Assembly: GCF_052072235.1 (NCBI RefSeq) | Contig: NZ_CM125436.1 | Span: forward strand, 4,024,001-4,088,000 | Length of the DNA: 64,000 nt | Source: Brevibacillus_D fluminis_A | GTDB taxonomy: Bacteria; Bacillota; Bacilli; Brevibacillales; Brevibacillaceae | Direction of reading: 5' to 3' | In this document: positions 44,492 to 54,100 of the stretch, piece after piece | How the letters are laid out: each line of letters opens with the position of its first letter | Position numbering within the stretch: position 1 is the stretch's first letter | Notes under the pieces: generated by a model | What the model was told of the DNA's origin: nothing | The model's input: only the letters and a program-made list of their open reading frames with translations | Databases searched by the model: none | Made by a program: the position numbers and the translations under genes

Positions 44492-45079
44492 TTGCAGACA
44501 ATCGTTGAGGCACATGCCATATTTGAGCGTACAAAGGCTGCGATCGGCACGTTCATGAGCATCATTCAGCCTGTGATCGACAATGCGCAGGATGAGCATA
44601 CGCGTCTTTACTACCACCACATACTGGAGGAAGAAGAGCAGCGGCTGGGCCGGCTGGAAGAACTGATTCCTTATTTGAAAGAAATCAGCTCCGCTCCTGT
44701 CGAAAACCTGAGCGACCGCGAGCTTTCCCACATGCTCTCCGATCTGAACCTGGAGCGCTTTGGATTACATAACTTTCGCGAACATCTGGAGCTTTCGCTG
44801 TATGAATTCAGCGATGAAGAGCGCCGTTCGCTGCTCAATACCATGCGGGAGTCGACGCAAAACGATTACCTGCGCATGAAGGACATCATGACCGAGCTTG
44901 CCAGCCGCTTCTCAGACGTCAAGCTCTCGTCCATTGAAGACCACGATCACGGCCACGACATTCATCAGGTAGACCATCTCAAAGCCTCGGCAAAAACAGC
45001 TACGCCAGCCGTTGCTGCTCCTGCGGCGGCAATCCCGGCCAAAAAAGGACTGACCGTGGGCAGCTTGCGCGGTAAATAA
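44492..45079 (+). CDS. IMEF: iron-mineralizing encapsulin-associated cargo protein
   Basis: 195 residues from a TTG with a textbook AAAGGAGGTGG upstream. The first 140 residues are a four-helix ferritin-like fold rich in Glu/His (HTRLYYHHILEEEEQRL, DEERRSLL), as in Firmicute IMEF proteins, which oxidise Fe(II) inside encapsulin. A long Ala/Pro/Lys linker (about 160-185) ends in the targeting peptide LTVGSLRGK, the expected encapsulin docking tail. Encapsulin follows 26 bases downstream. No ferredoxin gene, often present in such operons, is next to it. Confidence 0.92.
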   Translation: MQTIVEAHAIFERTKAAIGTFMSIIQPVIDNAQDEHTRLYYHHILEEEEQRLGRLEELIPYLKEISSAPVENLSDRELSHMLSDLNLERFGLHNFREHLELSLYEFSDEERRSLLNTMRESTQNDYLRMKDIMTELASRFSDVKLSSIEDHDHGHDIHQVDHLKASAKTATPAVAAPAAAIPAKKGLTVGSLRGK

Positions 45080-45105
45080 AATCACTTTTTGTGGAGGTAC
45101 ATACG

Positions 45106-45951
45106 ATGGACAAACTCAGCCGTTACCCCGATTCCCCTCTTTCCCGGGATGAATGGAAGCAATTGGACGATACCGTTATTGACATGGCGCGCCGCCAACT
45201 GGTCGGTCGCCGTTTTCTCGATATTTACGGCCCGCTCGGTGAAGGGGTCCAAACCATCACGAACGACATTTACGACGAATCCCGCTTCGGCGGTTTGAAT
45301 CTGCGCGGCGAATCGCTGGAGCTGACCCAGCCTAGCCGCCGCGTCAGCCTTACGATCCCGATTTTGTACAAAGATTTCATGCTGTATCGCCGCGACATTT
45401 CGCAAGCGCGCACATTGGGCATGCCGCTCGACCTGAGCGCATCCGCCAACGCTGCCGCGAGCTGCGCCCTGATGGAAGATGACCTGATTTTCAACGGTTC
45501 CAGCGAGTTTGATCTCCCTGGACTGATGAATGTCAAAGGCCGTCTGACCCATCTGAAAAGCGACTGGATGGAATCCGGCAATGCCTTCGCCGATGTCGTC
45601 GAGGCCCGCAACAAGCTGCTGAAAATGGGGCATAGCGGCCCGTATGCAATGGTTGTTTCTCCGGAGCTGTACACCCTCCTGCATCGCGTGCACAAAGGCA
45701 CGACCGTGCTGGAGATCGACCATATCCGCAATCTCGTGACAGACGGCGTCTACCAGTCCCCTGTGATCAAGGGGCGCTCCGGCGTGATCGTCGCGACCGG
45801 CAGACACAACCTCGATCTGGCGATTGCCGAGGACTTTGACTCCGCCTTCCTGGGCGACGAGCAAATGAACAGCCTGCTGCGCGTTTATGAGTGTGTCGCA
45901 TTGCGGATCAAGCGCCCGAGCGCGATCTGCACATTGGAAGAAACGGAATAA
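45106..45951 (+). CDS. Encapsulin shell protein (HK97 fold)
   Basis: 281 residues from the ATG after GTGGAGG. Family 1 encapsulin (linocin-M18/CFP29 type): starts LSRYPDSPLSRDEW, with RRFLDIYGPLGEGVQ and a C-terminal FRxYECVALRIKRPSAICTL-like strand (LRVYECVALRIKRP). Self-assembles into an icosahedral shell; IMEF-linked shells are the large T=4 type. Together with IMEF it should form an iron-storage nanocompartment. Confidence 0.96.
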   Translation: MDKLSRYPDSPLSRDEWKQLDDTVIDMARRQLVGRRFLDIYGPLGEGVQTITNDIYDESRFGGLNLRGESLELTQPSRRVSLTIPILYKDFMLYRRDISQARTLGMPLDLSASANAAASCALMEDDLIFNGSSEFDLPGLMNVKGRLTHLKSDWMESGNAFADVVEARNKLLKMGHSGPYAMVVSPELYTLLHRVHKGTTVLEIDHIRNLVTDGVYQSPVIKGRSGVIVATGRHNLDLAIAEDFDSAFLGDEQMNSLLRVYECVALRIKRPSAICTLEETE

Positions 45952-45971
45952 CATCTCACCGTAACTTAAGA

Positions 45972-46036
45972 GCAAGCACCGCTTACGCTACAACCCATAC
46001 AGGTTCGATTTCGTAAGCGGCGCTTGCTTTTCTTCT
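45972..46036 (+). terminator. Terminator of the encapsulin operon
   Basis: Long stem GCAAGC-A-CCGCTTACG / CGTAAGCGG-C-GCTTGC followed by TTTTCTTCT. Confidence 0.9.
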
Positions 46037-46099
46037 CTCATAATCGCATCTATTTTCAGAATAGAATGACGATAAATCACTTTGAAGGAGGCTCTTTCT

Positions 46100-47353
46100 A
46101 TGTCCGACCACTCCCTGCGCATTAACCCGGAACGATTGAAAAACCGCATCGAAGCCCTTTCCCGCATCGGCCGCATTGCCGAAACAGGCGTGTGCCGCCT
46201 CGCGCTGTCCCCCGAGGACAAGGAAGCCGTAGAACTGGTCAAATCATGGATGGAAGAAGCAGGTATGACCGCCCGCATCGACAATTTCGGCAACCTGATC
46301 GGCCGCCTGGAAGGAAGCGATCCAGCGGCCCCGGTGTTGATGGTTGGTTCCCATATCGATTCCCAGCCGTACGGCGGCCGCTTCGACGGCGTGCTCGGCG
46401 TGCTTGGCGGCCTGGAGGCGATTCAGACGTACCGGGAGTCCGGGGCCATCCCTCCTGTACCCGTGGAGCTGGTTGCGTTTTGCGATGAGGAAGGCTGTCG
46501 TTTTAACAAAGGGCTGTTTGGCTCGCGCGGGATTCTCGGCAAGCTTGAGGAAGGAGAGCTGGAACGCGCCGATCAGAACGGCATCACACGCCGGCAGGCT
46601 TTGATCGATTTCGGCTGCGATCTCGACGGCTTTGCTGATTCCGAGTACCCGGCCGGCAGCATCGGCGCGTTCCTGGAGTTGCATATTGAGCAGGGACCGG
46701 TTTTGGAAGCGCTGGGTCATCCGGTCGGGATCGTCAGCGGCATTTCCGGTCCGTTATGGTGGACGGTTGAACTGAACGGCTTTGCAGGTCATGCGGGGTC
46801 TGTCCCGATGCCACTGCGCAAGGACGCTCTGCTCGGCGCAGCCAAAATCATTACTGCGCTCAACGACATCGCCAGGCAAGATCCCGAGGCGCCTACGGTC
46901 GGAACGGTCGGAAATCTCCAGGTATTCCCGAACTCACGCAACATCATCGCGGAGCGCGTGACATTCACCGTCGACTTGCGGGACATCGACATCGAGCGCC
47001 GCAACGCGCGTGAAGCCCAACTCCGCGAAGCGATCGAGACGATTTGCGCGGAAAACGGCCTCACCTACAGCATCAGCGTGGATACCGACAGCGAGCCGCG
47101 CTATTGCGCCGAGCCGATCAAGGCGATCATGCGTGAGGAAGCGGAGGCGATCGGCCTTACACCGCCTGAGCTGATGAGCGGCCCGTTCCATGACGCCCTC
47201 GCTCTCTCCTACGCCTGCGACTATGCGATGATTTTCGTCCGCAGCAAAGATGGAATCAGCCACAATCCGAAAGAATACTCCAGCTGGGAAGACATGGCGC
47301 TCGGAACGGAACTGTTATATCGCACCATTACCCGTCTGCTGGCAAAGCAGTAG
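46100..47353 (+). CDS. M20-family Zn amidase (N-carbamoyl-L-amino acid hydrolase/allantoate amidohydrolase type)
   Basis: 417 residues from the ATG after GAAGGAGG. Metal ligands are visible: His in VGSHIDSQ, Asp in GGRFDGVLG, the EE pair in CDEEGCRF, His in ELHIEQGP and His in SGPFHDAL. Enzymes of this group hydrolyse N-carbamoyl amino acids, allantoate or ureidoglycolate; the exact substrate cannot be assigned, and no purine or hydantoin genes are near. Monocistronic. Confidence 0.9.
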   Translation: MSDHSLRINPERLKNRIEALSRIGRIAETGVCRLALSPEDKEAVELVKSWMEEAGMTARIDNFGNLIGRLEGSDPAAPVLMVGSHIDSQPYGGRFDGVLGVLGGLEAIQTYRESGAIPPVPVELVAFCDEEGCRFNKGLFGSRGILGKLEEGELERADQNGITRRQALIDFGCDLDGFADSEYPAGSIGAFLELHIEQGPVLEALGHPVGIVSGISGPLWWTVELNGFAGHAGSVPMPLRKDALLGAAKIITALNDIARQDPEAPTVGTVGNLQVFPNSRNIIAERVTFTVDLRDIDIERRNAREAQLREAIETICAENGLTYSISVDTDSEPRYCAEPIKAIMREEAEAIGLTPPELMSGPFHDALALSYACDYAMIFVRSKDGISHNPKEYSSWEDMALGTELLYRTITRLLAKQ

Positions 47354-47372
47354 AGTAGAGAAGAAGCCAACT

Positions 47373-47414
47373 AAAAAAAGTACATCCACCATCTCCGGTT
47401 GGATGTACTTTTTT
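47373..47414. terminator. Bidirectional terminator
   Basis: AAAAAAGTACATCCA / TGGATGTACTTTTTT between convergent genes. Confidence 0.93.
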
Positions 47415-47416
47415 CA

Positions 47417-47887
47417 TTAGGCGATCCGCACAACGCGGTTTTTATCTGGATGTGGCAGGAACGGAAGCTCTACATGCGAGAGCGCGTACTCGATGCCGAT
47501 GTCCTCGGCGAGCATTTGGGCTTCTTCACGGAACGGCAGCGTACAGCTGCCTTCGTTAAGCTCCACCAGACGCTTCAAACGTTTGAGCCGCTCCGCCATT
47601 TTCATTTCGCGCATTTTGGGGTTGCGCAAGTCCGATACGTTCACATGAACCGGATCAATGACCATGCCGATATCTTGAATATGTACGATGAGCCGCTGCC
47701 CTTCTTCCGTAACGATGCCGATCGAGCAAAACTGGGCGTCACACATCTCCAAACGGGTTATCACCGCATGAGAAAACTCTTCCCCGGAACGCAGGCGAAT
47801 TTTTGCCGCTTCCACCGCTCCGCCAATTTTCCGTTCGTTGCTGATGACCGTATACATATCGGTATATCCATTAATCTCGTATCGCAT
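47417..47887 (-). CDS. Uncharacterised protein with Fur-box promoter
   Basis: 156 residues, soluble, mostly beta in the first 90 (IRLRSGEEFSHAVITRLEMCDAQFC in two strands) and helical and basic from about 95 to 120 (KMREMKMAERLKRLKRL), with three cysteines (about 49, 54 and 114). No family recognised and no signal peptide. AGGAGG lies upstream of the ATG. Its promoter overlaps Fur-box-like sequence, so it is likely induced by iron starvation; proximity to the iron-storage encapsulin strengthens this. Confidence 0.7.
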   Translation of the reverse strand: MRYEINGYTDMYTVISNERKIGGAVEAAKIRLRSGEEFSHAVITRLEMCDAQFCSIGIVTEEGQRLIVHIQDIGMVIDPVHVNVSDLRNPKMREMKMAERLKRLKRLVELNEGSCTLPFREEAQMLAEDIGIEYALSHVELPFLPHPDKNRVVRIA

Positions 47888-47921
47888 GGCAACCTCCTGA
47901 TCCAGCTTTTGGACTTGTCGT

Positions 47922-48000
47922 TGAAAGTCATTATCATTATCAATACAGTTATCCTATAATGAAAATCATTCTCTGTCAATACGATTGAGAATGATTTTTA
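47922..48000 (-). promoter_or_regulatory. Iron-responsive (Fur-box) promoter of the 156-aa gene
   Basis: Minus strand: TTGACA (47974-47979), 17-base spacer, TAGGAT (47951-47956). The spacer contains GAGAATGATTTTCATTA, and further GATAATGATAATGA (47926-47942) and TTGAGAATGATTTTTA copies flank it, three overlapping Fur-like half-site arrays in under 80 bases. Confidence 0.75.
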
Positions 48001-48088
48001 TTCGATTAGCTTCTGCTTTTTCCATCCGTTTTATCCACCAATGACCATATGGTATACTATGGAAAATTCCCAAAAGGAGCCACCTTTT

Positions 48089-48514
48089 ATGCAAAAGTCT
48101 TACCTGGATAAAGCGATGATTTTTTTGGGTATTGCCATTTTGATCGGGTCTTATTTGCTCTATTCCGCGATTAATCGGGTCGCTGATTATGGCGAGGCGC
48201 TCACAGCAAGCGCTGCGCAAATCAACAGCCAATTGGCCAACATGTCCAATTTCCTCGGCGGGCTGTCCCGGTTCACGGCTTTTGGCGAAGCGAACGATGG
48301 CTCCCTGCCAACGGCACAGCAGCAGGCTATTATGCTGTCCAAGGAAGAAGCCCAGCTCTATTTGAATCTGACGGAAAAAGAGCTGTACGCCCTGATTGAC
48401 CATTCGGATCTCCCGTATGTCAAGCTGAATCAGTCGTATCTGTTCCCACGGGCCGCCTTGGACGAATGGGCAAAAAAAGCGGGGAAAGCGCAGCTTCGGG
48501 TATCTTCCCCTTGA
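48089..48514 (+). CDS. Membrane-anchored protein with excisionase-like HTH domain
   Basis: 141 residues from the ATG after AAAAGGAG. One N-terminal membrane helix (about 8-26), a 50-residue spacer, and a C-terminal MerR/excisionase-type helix-turn-helix (HTH_17-like: LSKEEAQLYLNLTEKELYAL ... LFPRAALDEWA). TATACT at 48051-48056 with TTTATC 17 bases upstream is a likely promoter. A DNA-binding-like domain tethered to the membrane is odd; function unknown. Confidence 0.7.
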   Translation: MQKSYLDKAMIFLGIAILIGSYLLYSAINRVADYGEALTASAAQINSQLANMSNFLGGLSRFTAFGEANDGSLPTAQQQAIMLSKEEAQLYLNLTEKELYALIDHSDLPYVKLNQSYLFPRAALDEWAKKAGKAQLRVSSP

Positions 48515-48528
48515 TTCGCGTACCAAAC

Positions 48529-48570
48529 AAAAACCCCCTTCTCGCTCTCTTTCGCGAAAGGGGGTTTCTC
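48529..48570. terminator. Bidirectional terminator
   Basis: AAAAACCCCCTT / AAGGGGGTTT stem with inner CGC/GCG pairing between convergent genes. Confidence 0.88.
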
Positions 48571-48577
48571 ATTTGTC

Positions 48578-49762
48578 TCAGGTGAACAGCTTCAGCTTCT
48601 CGATCCGCTCGACCGCTTCCTGCAGCCGCGCTTCAGTGGAGAGCAATGCCACGCGGACATAGCCTTCTCCTGTCGGTCCGAAGCCGATGCCCGGCGCAAC
48701 GGCGATATGGGCTTTTTCCAACAGGTGGTCCGCAAAGGAAGCCGACGTGAAGCCTGCCGGTACCGGCAGCCAGGCAAAAAACGAGCCTTGCGACGGCTTC
48801 GCGTCCCAACCAATGCGTGCCAGTCCGTCAAAGAGCGTGTTGCGGCGTTTTTCATATACGTTGACCAAGTCGCGGACGCATTGCTGCGAATCGGTCAGCG
48901 CGCGCACCGCTGCCATCTGTACGGCGCCGAACAAACTGACGAAATAATGGTCTTGCAGCTCGTTCATCAGTTTGACCAGCTCGCGGTTGCCGACCATCGC
49001 GCCGACGCGCCAGCCAGCCATGTTGTACGTTTTGGACAATGTGTAGAATTCGACACCGACCTCTTTGGCGCCCGGCACCTGCATGAAGCTGATCGGTTTT
49101 TGGTTATCATAGCTGATCGCGCCATAGGCGAAATCGTGGCAGACCACGATCTCATGCTTGCGGGCAAACTGGATCGTCTCTTCATAAAACTCCATCGGCG
49201 CATTGACCGCAGTCGGATTGTTCGGATAATTGAGGAACATCAGCTTGGCCCGTTCCAGATCAGCCGGGGCAAGCTCCGCGTAATCCGGCAGGAAATTGTT
49301 TTGCGCGCGCAGCGGCATCATCGCCATGCGGCCGCCGACAATCTCCACGCCCGACCAGTAGTCCGGATAGCCAGGGTCTGGCACAAGCGCAACATCGCCC
49401 GGGTTCATCATGATTTGGCAAATCTCCACCAGACCCGTCTTGCTGCCGAACAGGATGGCAACCTCTTCTTCCGGGTCCAGATCTACGTCAAACTCCGTCT
49501 TGTACCAATGGGCAAGCGCCTGTTTCAGCTCGCGTCTGCCCTGAAACGGCGGATATTTGTGATGCAGCGGATTGGCTGCCTGCACTTGCATTTCTTCTAT
49601 AATATGTGATGGCGTCGGCAAGTCCGGGTTGCCTTGTCCCAAATTGATCAGATCATGTCCTTCAGCAATGACTTTGTTGACCTTTCCCACCAGTGTCGCA
49701 AAAAACTGGGTCGGAAGCCGCCCCATCATCGAGGCCGGTTGAATACGCATCTCATCTCTCAT
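48578..49762 (-). CDS. mtnE: PLP-dependent aminotransferase, MtnE-like
   Basis: 394 residues, fold type I. The PLP lysine is Lys244 in TLSKTYNMAG, with NYPNNPTA (about 178-185) and the arginine in GYVRVALLS near the C-terminus. Sequence is close throughout to Bacillus MtnE (FATLVGKVN, LGQGNPD, PGYPDYWSG), which transaminates 2-keto-4-methylthiobutyrate to methionine in methionine salvage. A more general aminotransferase role is possible. GGAGAAAGG precedes the ATG. Confidence 0.85.
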   Translation of the reverse strand: MRDEMRIQPASMMGRLPTQFFATLVGKVNKVIAEGHDLINLGQGNPDLPTPSHIIEEMQVQAANPLHHKYPPFQGRRELKQALAHWYKTEFDVDLDPEEEVAILFGSKTGLVEICQIMMNPGDVALVPDPGYPDYWSGVEIVGGRMAMMPLRAQNNFLPDYAELAPADLERAKLMFLNYPNNPTAVNAPMEFYEETIQFARKHEIVVCHDFAYGAISYDNQKPISFMQVPGAKEVGVEFYTLSKTYNMAGWRVGAMVGNRELVKLMNELQDHYFVSLFGAVQMAAVRALTDSQQCVRDLVNVYEKRRNTLFDGLARIGWDAKPSQGSFFAWLPVPAGFTSASFADHLLEKAHIAVAPGIGFGPTGEGYVRVALLSTEARLQEAVERIEKLKLFT

Positions 49763-49792
49763 CCTTTCTCCACTTCCAAAATCGATCGAACC

Positions 49793-49830
49793 AAAACAAA
49801 CCCCCTTCTCCTGCGGACAGAAGAAGGGGG
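49793..49830 (-). terminator. Terminator of the RND efflux operon
   Basis: CCCCCTTCTT / AGAAGGGGG stem followed by TTTGTTTT on the minus strand, 45 bases beyond the adaptor gene stop. Confidence 0.85.
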
Positions 49831-49874
49831 AAAAACTTCTGTTGAAGTGAGCGTACCAGCGCAGGGCTTGCGTG

Positions 49875-51116
49875 TCAATTCCCTGTCTGCTGGATTTGGA
49901 CCTTGGCCCCGTCTTTTACGAGCGTTTGGCCCCGCACAACAACCGTATTGCCTTCGGCAACCCCGCTCGTGATCTCGATCAGGTCGCTCGATTCCTTGCC
50001 TGTGGTGACTTCCACTTTTTTCGCGATACCGTTGTCGACGAGATACAAGTAGTGTTTGCCGCCTTCGTCAAACACCGCTTTTCTGGCGACGATCAGCGAT
50101 TTTTTATCCGTTGCGGCATCGGCTTTCCATTTGACCGACACCACCATATCCGCTTTCAGCTCGCCGGATGGGTTGGGAATGGTGATTTCGATCGGGTACG
50201 CCTTGAGCGTCTGATCCATGACCGGGCTGACGGCTGTCACCGTCGCCTCGACTGTTTTGGCGAGCGCGGTGATCTCTACATTCACCTTGCTGCCTACTTT
50301 CACTTTCGTGACTTCCTGCTCAGCCAGATTCGCTTTCACTTTTAACGGGTCTGTATCCACGATGGTGACGACCGTTGCTTGCGGCGAGGCGATCTCGCCA
50401 GCCGCGCCCATGACCATGGCGACATAGCCGGAAATCGGCGCCTTGATGACGGTATTCGCGAGCTGCTCCTGGGCATTTGCCAGCGCAACGCGGCTTTGGT
50501 TGACCGACGCTTCGGAGACATTCACGCCTGTCAGCTTTTGCGCCGACTGATAGACATCCTGTGCATTCGCGTACGCGATTTGCGCGTTCGTTGCCGCGAG
50601 CTGCGCCTGCTCCAGCTGCTGTGTCGAAATCGCCCCGTCCTTAAACAGCTGCTGCATGCGCTGCAGATTGCGCTGTGCGTCCTGCAGCGATTTTTCCGCC
50701 TGCTGCAGGCTGTTTTTCGCCTGCTCCACACCTTGGCTGGAACTCGTTTTGCTTTGGTTCAGGCTTGCTTGCGCGAGGTTGAGCGCTGCCTGTGCCGATT
50801 GGACCGCATTGTTCAAATCCGTCTGCTCCAGCGTGAACAGCACATCTCCCTGTTTCACCTGCTGGCCCAGTTTGACATTCAAGTCTTTGATTTTGCCGCT
50901 CACCTTTGGCGCCACTTTCACTTCTTCGCTAGGCGCCAGCTTGCCGGAGATCCCGGCGCTGATTTCGATGTAGCCAGCCTTGACCGGTTCGACCTGCACC
51001 GGTGTCGGCGCTGCTTCCTGCTTCGGCTCGACCGCCGCTTCCTTGCCTGCCGAGCAGCCTCCCAGCACGAGAAAGAGCGTGAGCAGCCCAAGGGTGAGTT
51101 TCCCATTCTTTTTCAT
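49875..51116 (-). CDS. RND efflux adaptor (membrane fusion) lipoprotein
   Basis: 413 residues starting MKKNGKLTLG after AGGAGG; an upstream in-frame extension overlaps the transporter gene. Lipobox LVLGGC with Cys21. A lipoyl/barrel-sandwich domain flanks a long alpha-helical hairpin (about 95-185, rich in Gln/Ala heptads), then a beta-barrel and membrane-proximal domain, the HlyD/AcrA architecture. In Gram-positives it works with the RND pump without an outer-membrane channel. Confidence 0.93.
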   Translation of the reverse strand: MKKNGKLTLGLLTLFLVLGGCSAGKEAAVEPKQEAAPTPVQVEPVKAGYIEISAGISGKLAPSEEVKVAPKVSGKIKDLNVKLGQQVKQGDVLFTLEQTDLNNAVQSAQAALNLAQASLNQSKTSSSQGVEQAKNSLQQAEKSLQDAQRNLQRMQQLFKDGAISTQQLEQAQLAATNAQIAYANAQDVYQSAQKLTGVNVSEASVNQSRVALANAQEQLANTVIKAPISGYVAMVMGAAGEIASPQATVVTIVDTDPLKVKANLAEQEVTKVKVGSKVNVEITALAKTVEATVTAVSPVMDQTLKAYPIEITIPNPSGELKADMVVSVKWKADAATDKKSLIVARKAVFDEGGKHYLYLVDNGIAKKVEVTTGKESSDLIEITSGVAEGNTVVVRGQTLVKDGAKVQIQQTGN

Positions 51117-51132
51117 TGCGATTGTGAGCCTC

Positions 51133-54100
51133 CTATTCGACCGCCAGATCGGAAGTAATTCCTGGTTTTTTCTTCTTGGCCTTGCGCTTGTTTCTGCGAT
51201 TGCGGAACTTGTTGCCCAAATCATCAAACCAGGTGTACACCACCGGAATCAAAATGAGTGTGATCAATGTCGAGAACGACAGACCGAACGTGACGACGAC
51301 GGCCATCGGCGCCTGCGATTCGTTTCCTGCGCCACCGCCAAACGCCAGCGGCAAAATCGCCAAAATCGTCGCGAGCGTCGTCATCAAAATCGGGCGCAGA
51401 CGCACCGGCCCTGCCGTGAAGATCGCCTCGTTGCGCTCCACCCCTTTTTTGCGCAGCGTGTTGATGTAGTCGATCAGCACGATCGCATTGTTCACGACGA
51501 TCCCGATCAACAGAATGTAGCCGATGAATGCCGAGACGGACAGTGAAATCCCGGTGACCAACAGCCCGATCACCACGCCGATGAAGGTCGGCGGGATGGA
51601 GAACATGATGATGAACGGCGCGAACAGCGATTCGAACTGGCTCGCCATGACCATGTAGACCAGGACGATCGACAGAACGATCGCCAAGCCCAAGCTGCCG
51701 AACGCTTCCGCCATGTCTTTGCTTTGTCCGCCGTACTCGATGGTATAGCCGTCCGGCAGCCGCAGCCCGGCCAACCGTTTTTGCAAATCGGCTGAAATGG
51801 AATTGAGATCGCGATCCACGATGTCGGACGTGATCGTCACTTCACGCGTTTGGTTGACGCGCTTGATCAGCTGCGGCACGTTTTCTTCGACGATCTTGGC
51901 CACCGAGGAAAGCGCGATCTGCGCGCCGCCGGGCGTTGGAATCCGCAGTTGTTCCAAATAAGAAATGTCTTCCTTGTACGCTTCCGGCAGACGCATGTTG
52001 ACATCGACCTCATCATCGCCCGTACGGTATTTGGTGATGGTCTGCCCCTGGAATGCCGTCCGTACGCTGGACAAAATTTGCTGGCTGGACAACCCGTATG
52101 TCCCTGCTTTTTGCAGATCGACGACCAGTTGCAGCTCATTCTGTTTGGACGTAAGCGATGTCGTGACGTTTCTCGTTCCTTGCACTTGTTTGACTTCTTC
52201 GGCGATGATGCTGCTGATGTCCTCCAGCACCGCCATGTCGTCCCCGCGCAAGCTGACTTCAAGCGGAGCGGTCGGCGGGCCGCCGGAGTTGTCCAGCTCT
52301 TTGACCGTAATTTCTGCGCCGGCGATATGTGCGACCTGCTTGCGCAAATCCTCGACGATTTCCAGTGTGGTGCGCTTCCGTTTTTCCTTATCCCCAACCG
52401 AGATCGTCAGCTGCGCCTCGTTGGTTGCTGCCTGCGCGACGACGGAATTGCCTGCGGCGGAACCAATCGACGTGTACAGCTGCTCAAGCTCCGGAATCTT
52501 TTTGGCAAACGATTCGACCTGGGTGACGATGGCTTCCGTTTCTTTCAGCATGGAGCCATTGGGCAGCTTGATGTCGACGCTGATTTTTCCTTGGTCAAGC
52601 TTCGGGATGAATTCTGCCCCGACCATGCCTGCGAGCGGAATCGTCGCAATAAACATGGCGATCGTGATGAAAAACACGGTTTTGCGGTGGCCGACCGACC
52701 AGCGCAGCAAGCGTCCGTAGCCTTTCGTCACTTTATGGAAGCCGACGTTAAACCAGACGATCGGGTTGATGCCGCGATATGTGCCGCTTTCGTAAATCGC
52801 CGTGTTCGGCAGTCGTTTCAGCCAGCGGGCGCTCAGCATCGGCACGAGCGCCATCGAAGCGACCAAGGCTGCCAAGTGGGAAAAGACGACCGTGAGCGCA
52901 AGTGGACCGAACAATTGCGAGGCCAGGCCTTCGACGAATACGATCGGCAAAAATACGGAGATTTGGGCCAATGCCGACGCCATAACCGCCGTGCTGACCT
53001 CGCGCGCGCCGATGTCGGCGGCTTCCCACATGCTTTTGCCCTCTTCCCGATGGCGGAAAATGTTCTCCAAAATAACGACCGCAAAGTCCACGAGTGACCC
53101 CAAGCCGAGCGTAAGCCCGCTCAAGGAGAACAGGTTGATCGTCTGTCCGGTAAAATACATCAGACAGAACGTCGCGATGACCGAAATCGGAATCACGATC
53201 GCGATGATGATCATGGAGCGGTAGCTGTTCAGGAAGCAGAGCAGCACCAGGATGGAGAAAAGTCCCCCGATCAGGGCGTGCTCGCCTACCGTATAGATCG
53301 AGTCTTTAATGAAAGTTGACGTATCGAGCGTCGTCGTCACCTTGATGTTTGCCGGAAGCTCCGCCTGCAGCTCGGCAAGCTTGGCTTTCACCTGATCGGC
53401 GACGGAAATCGTGTTGCCGCCGGAAGCTTTCAAGATGTTGACCCCGACGCTCGGCATGCCGTCGAGATAAGCTTTTTGCGTGACTTCTTTAAACGTGTCG
53501 CTGACTGTCGCGATATTTTTCAATTGAATGCTGCCTTGCCCGACGCGAATCGGCGTTTCGCCAATTTGGGCAACGTCCTTGAATTCGCTTTGCAGCCTGA
53601 TGTTGATCTTGGCGTCGCCTTGGCGAATGACGCCTGCTGCACCGGAAATATTGGTGCTCATGACCGCCTGCTGGATTTGGTCCAGCGTCAGTCCATAGGC
53701 GGCGATCCGATTCGGGTCAAGCTCGACTTCCACCTCGCGCGTCTTGCCGCCGGAAATACCGACGGAGGCGACGCCGTCGATCCGCTCCAAACGCGGCTTC
53801 ATGACGTTTTCTACGAGGGCTTTCAGCTTGACGATGTCGGATTCGCCCGTTACCGCCAGCGTGATGATCGGCATCGAGTTCGGGTCCAGCCGCAAGATGC
53901 GCGGCGACTTGGCGGAATCCGGCAGCGCTCCCCGCACCTGGTCGACCTTGTCGCGCAAGTTCAGCGTCGCCTGGTCCATGTCGACGCCCCAGTTGAATTC
54001 CACAATGACCTGTGAGGCGCCCTCTGCCGAGTTGGACGTGACCCGCTTGATGTTGGCGACGGTTCCGACCGACTCCTCGATCGGTTTGGTGACAAGCTTC

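Noticed and set aside
49763..49870. S-box riboswitch upstream of mtnE
   Set aside because: The only strong structure there is the efflux-operon terminator; no S-box core motifs are seen.
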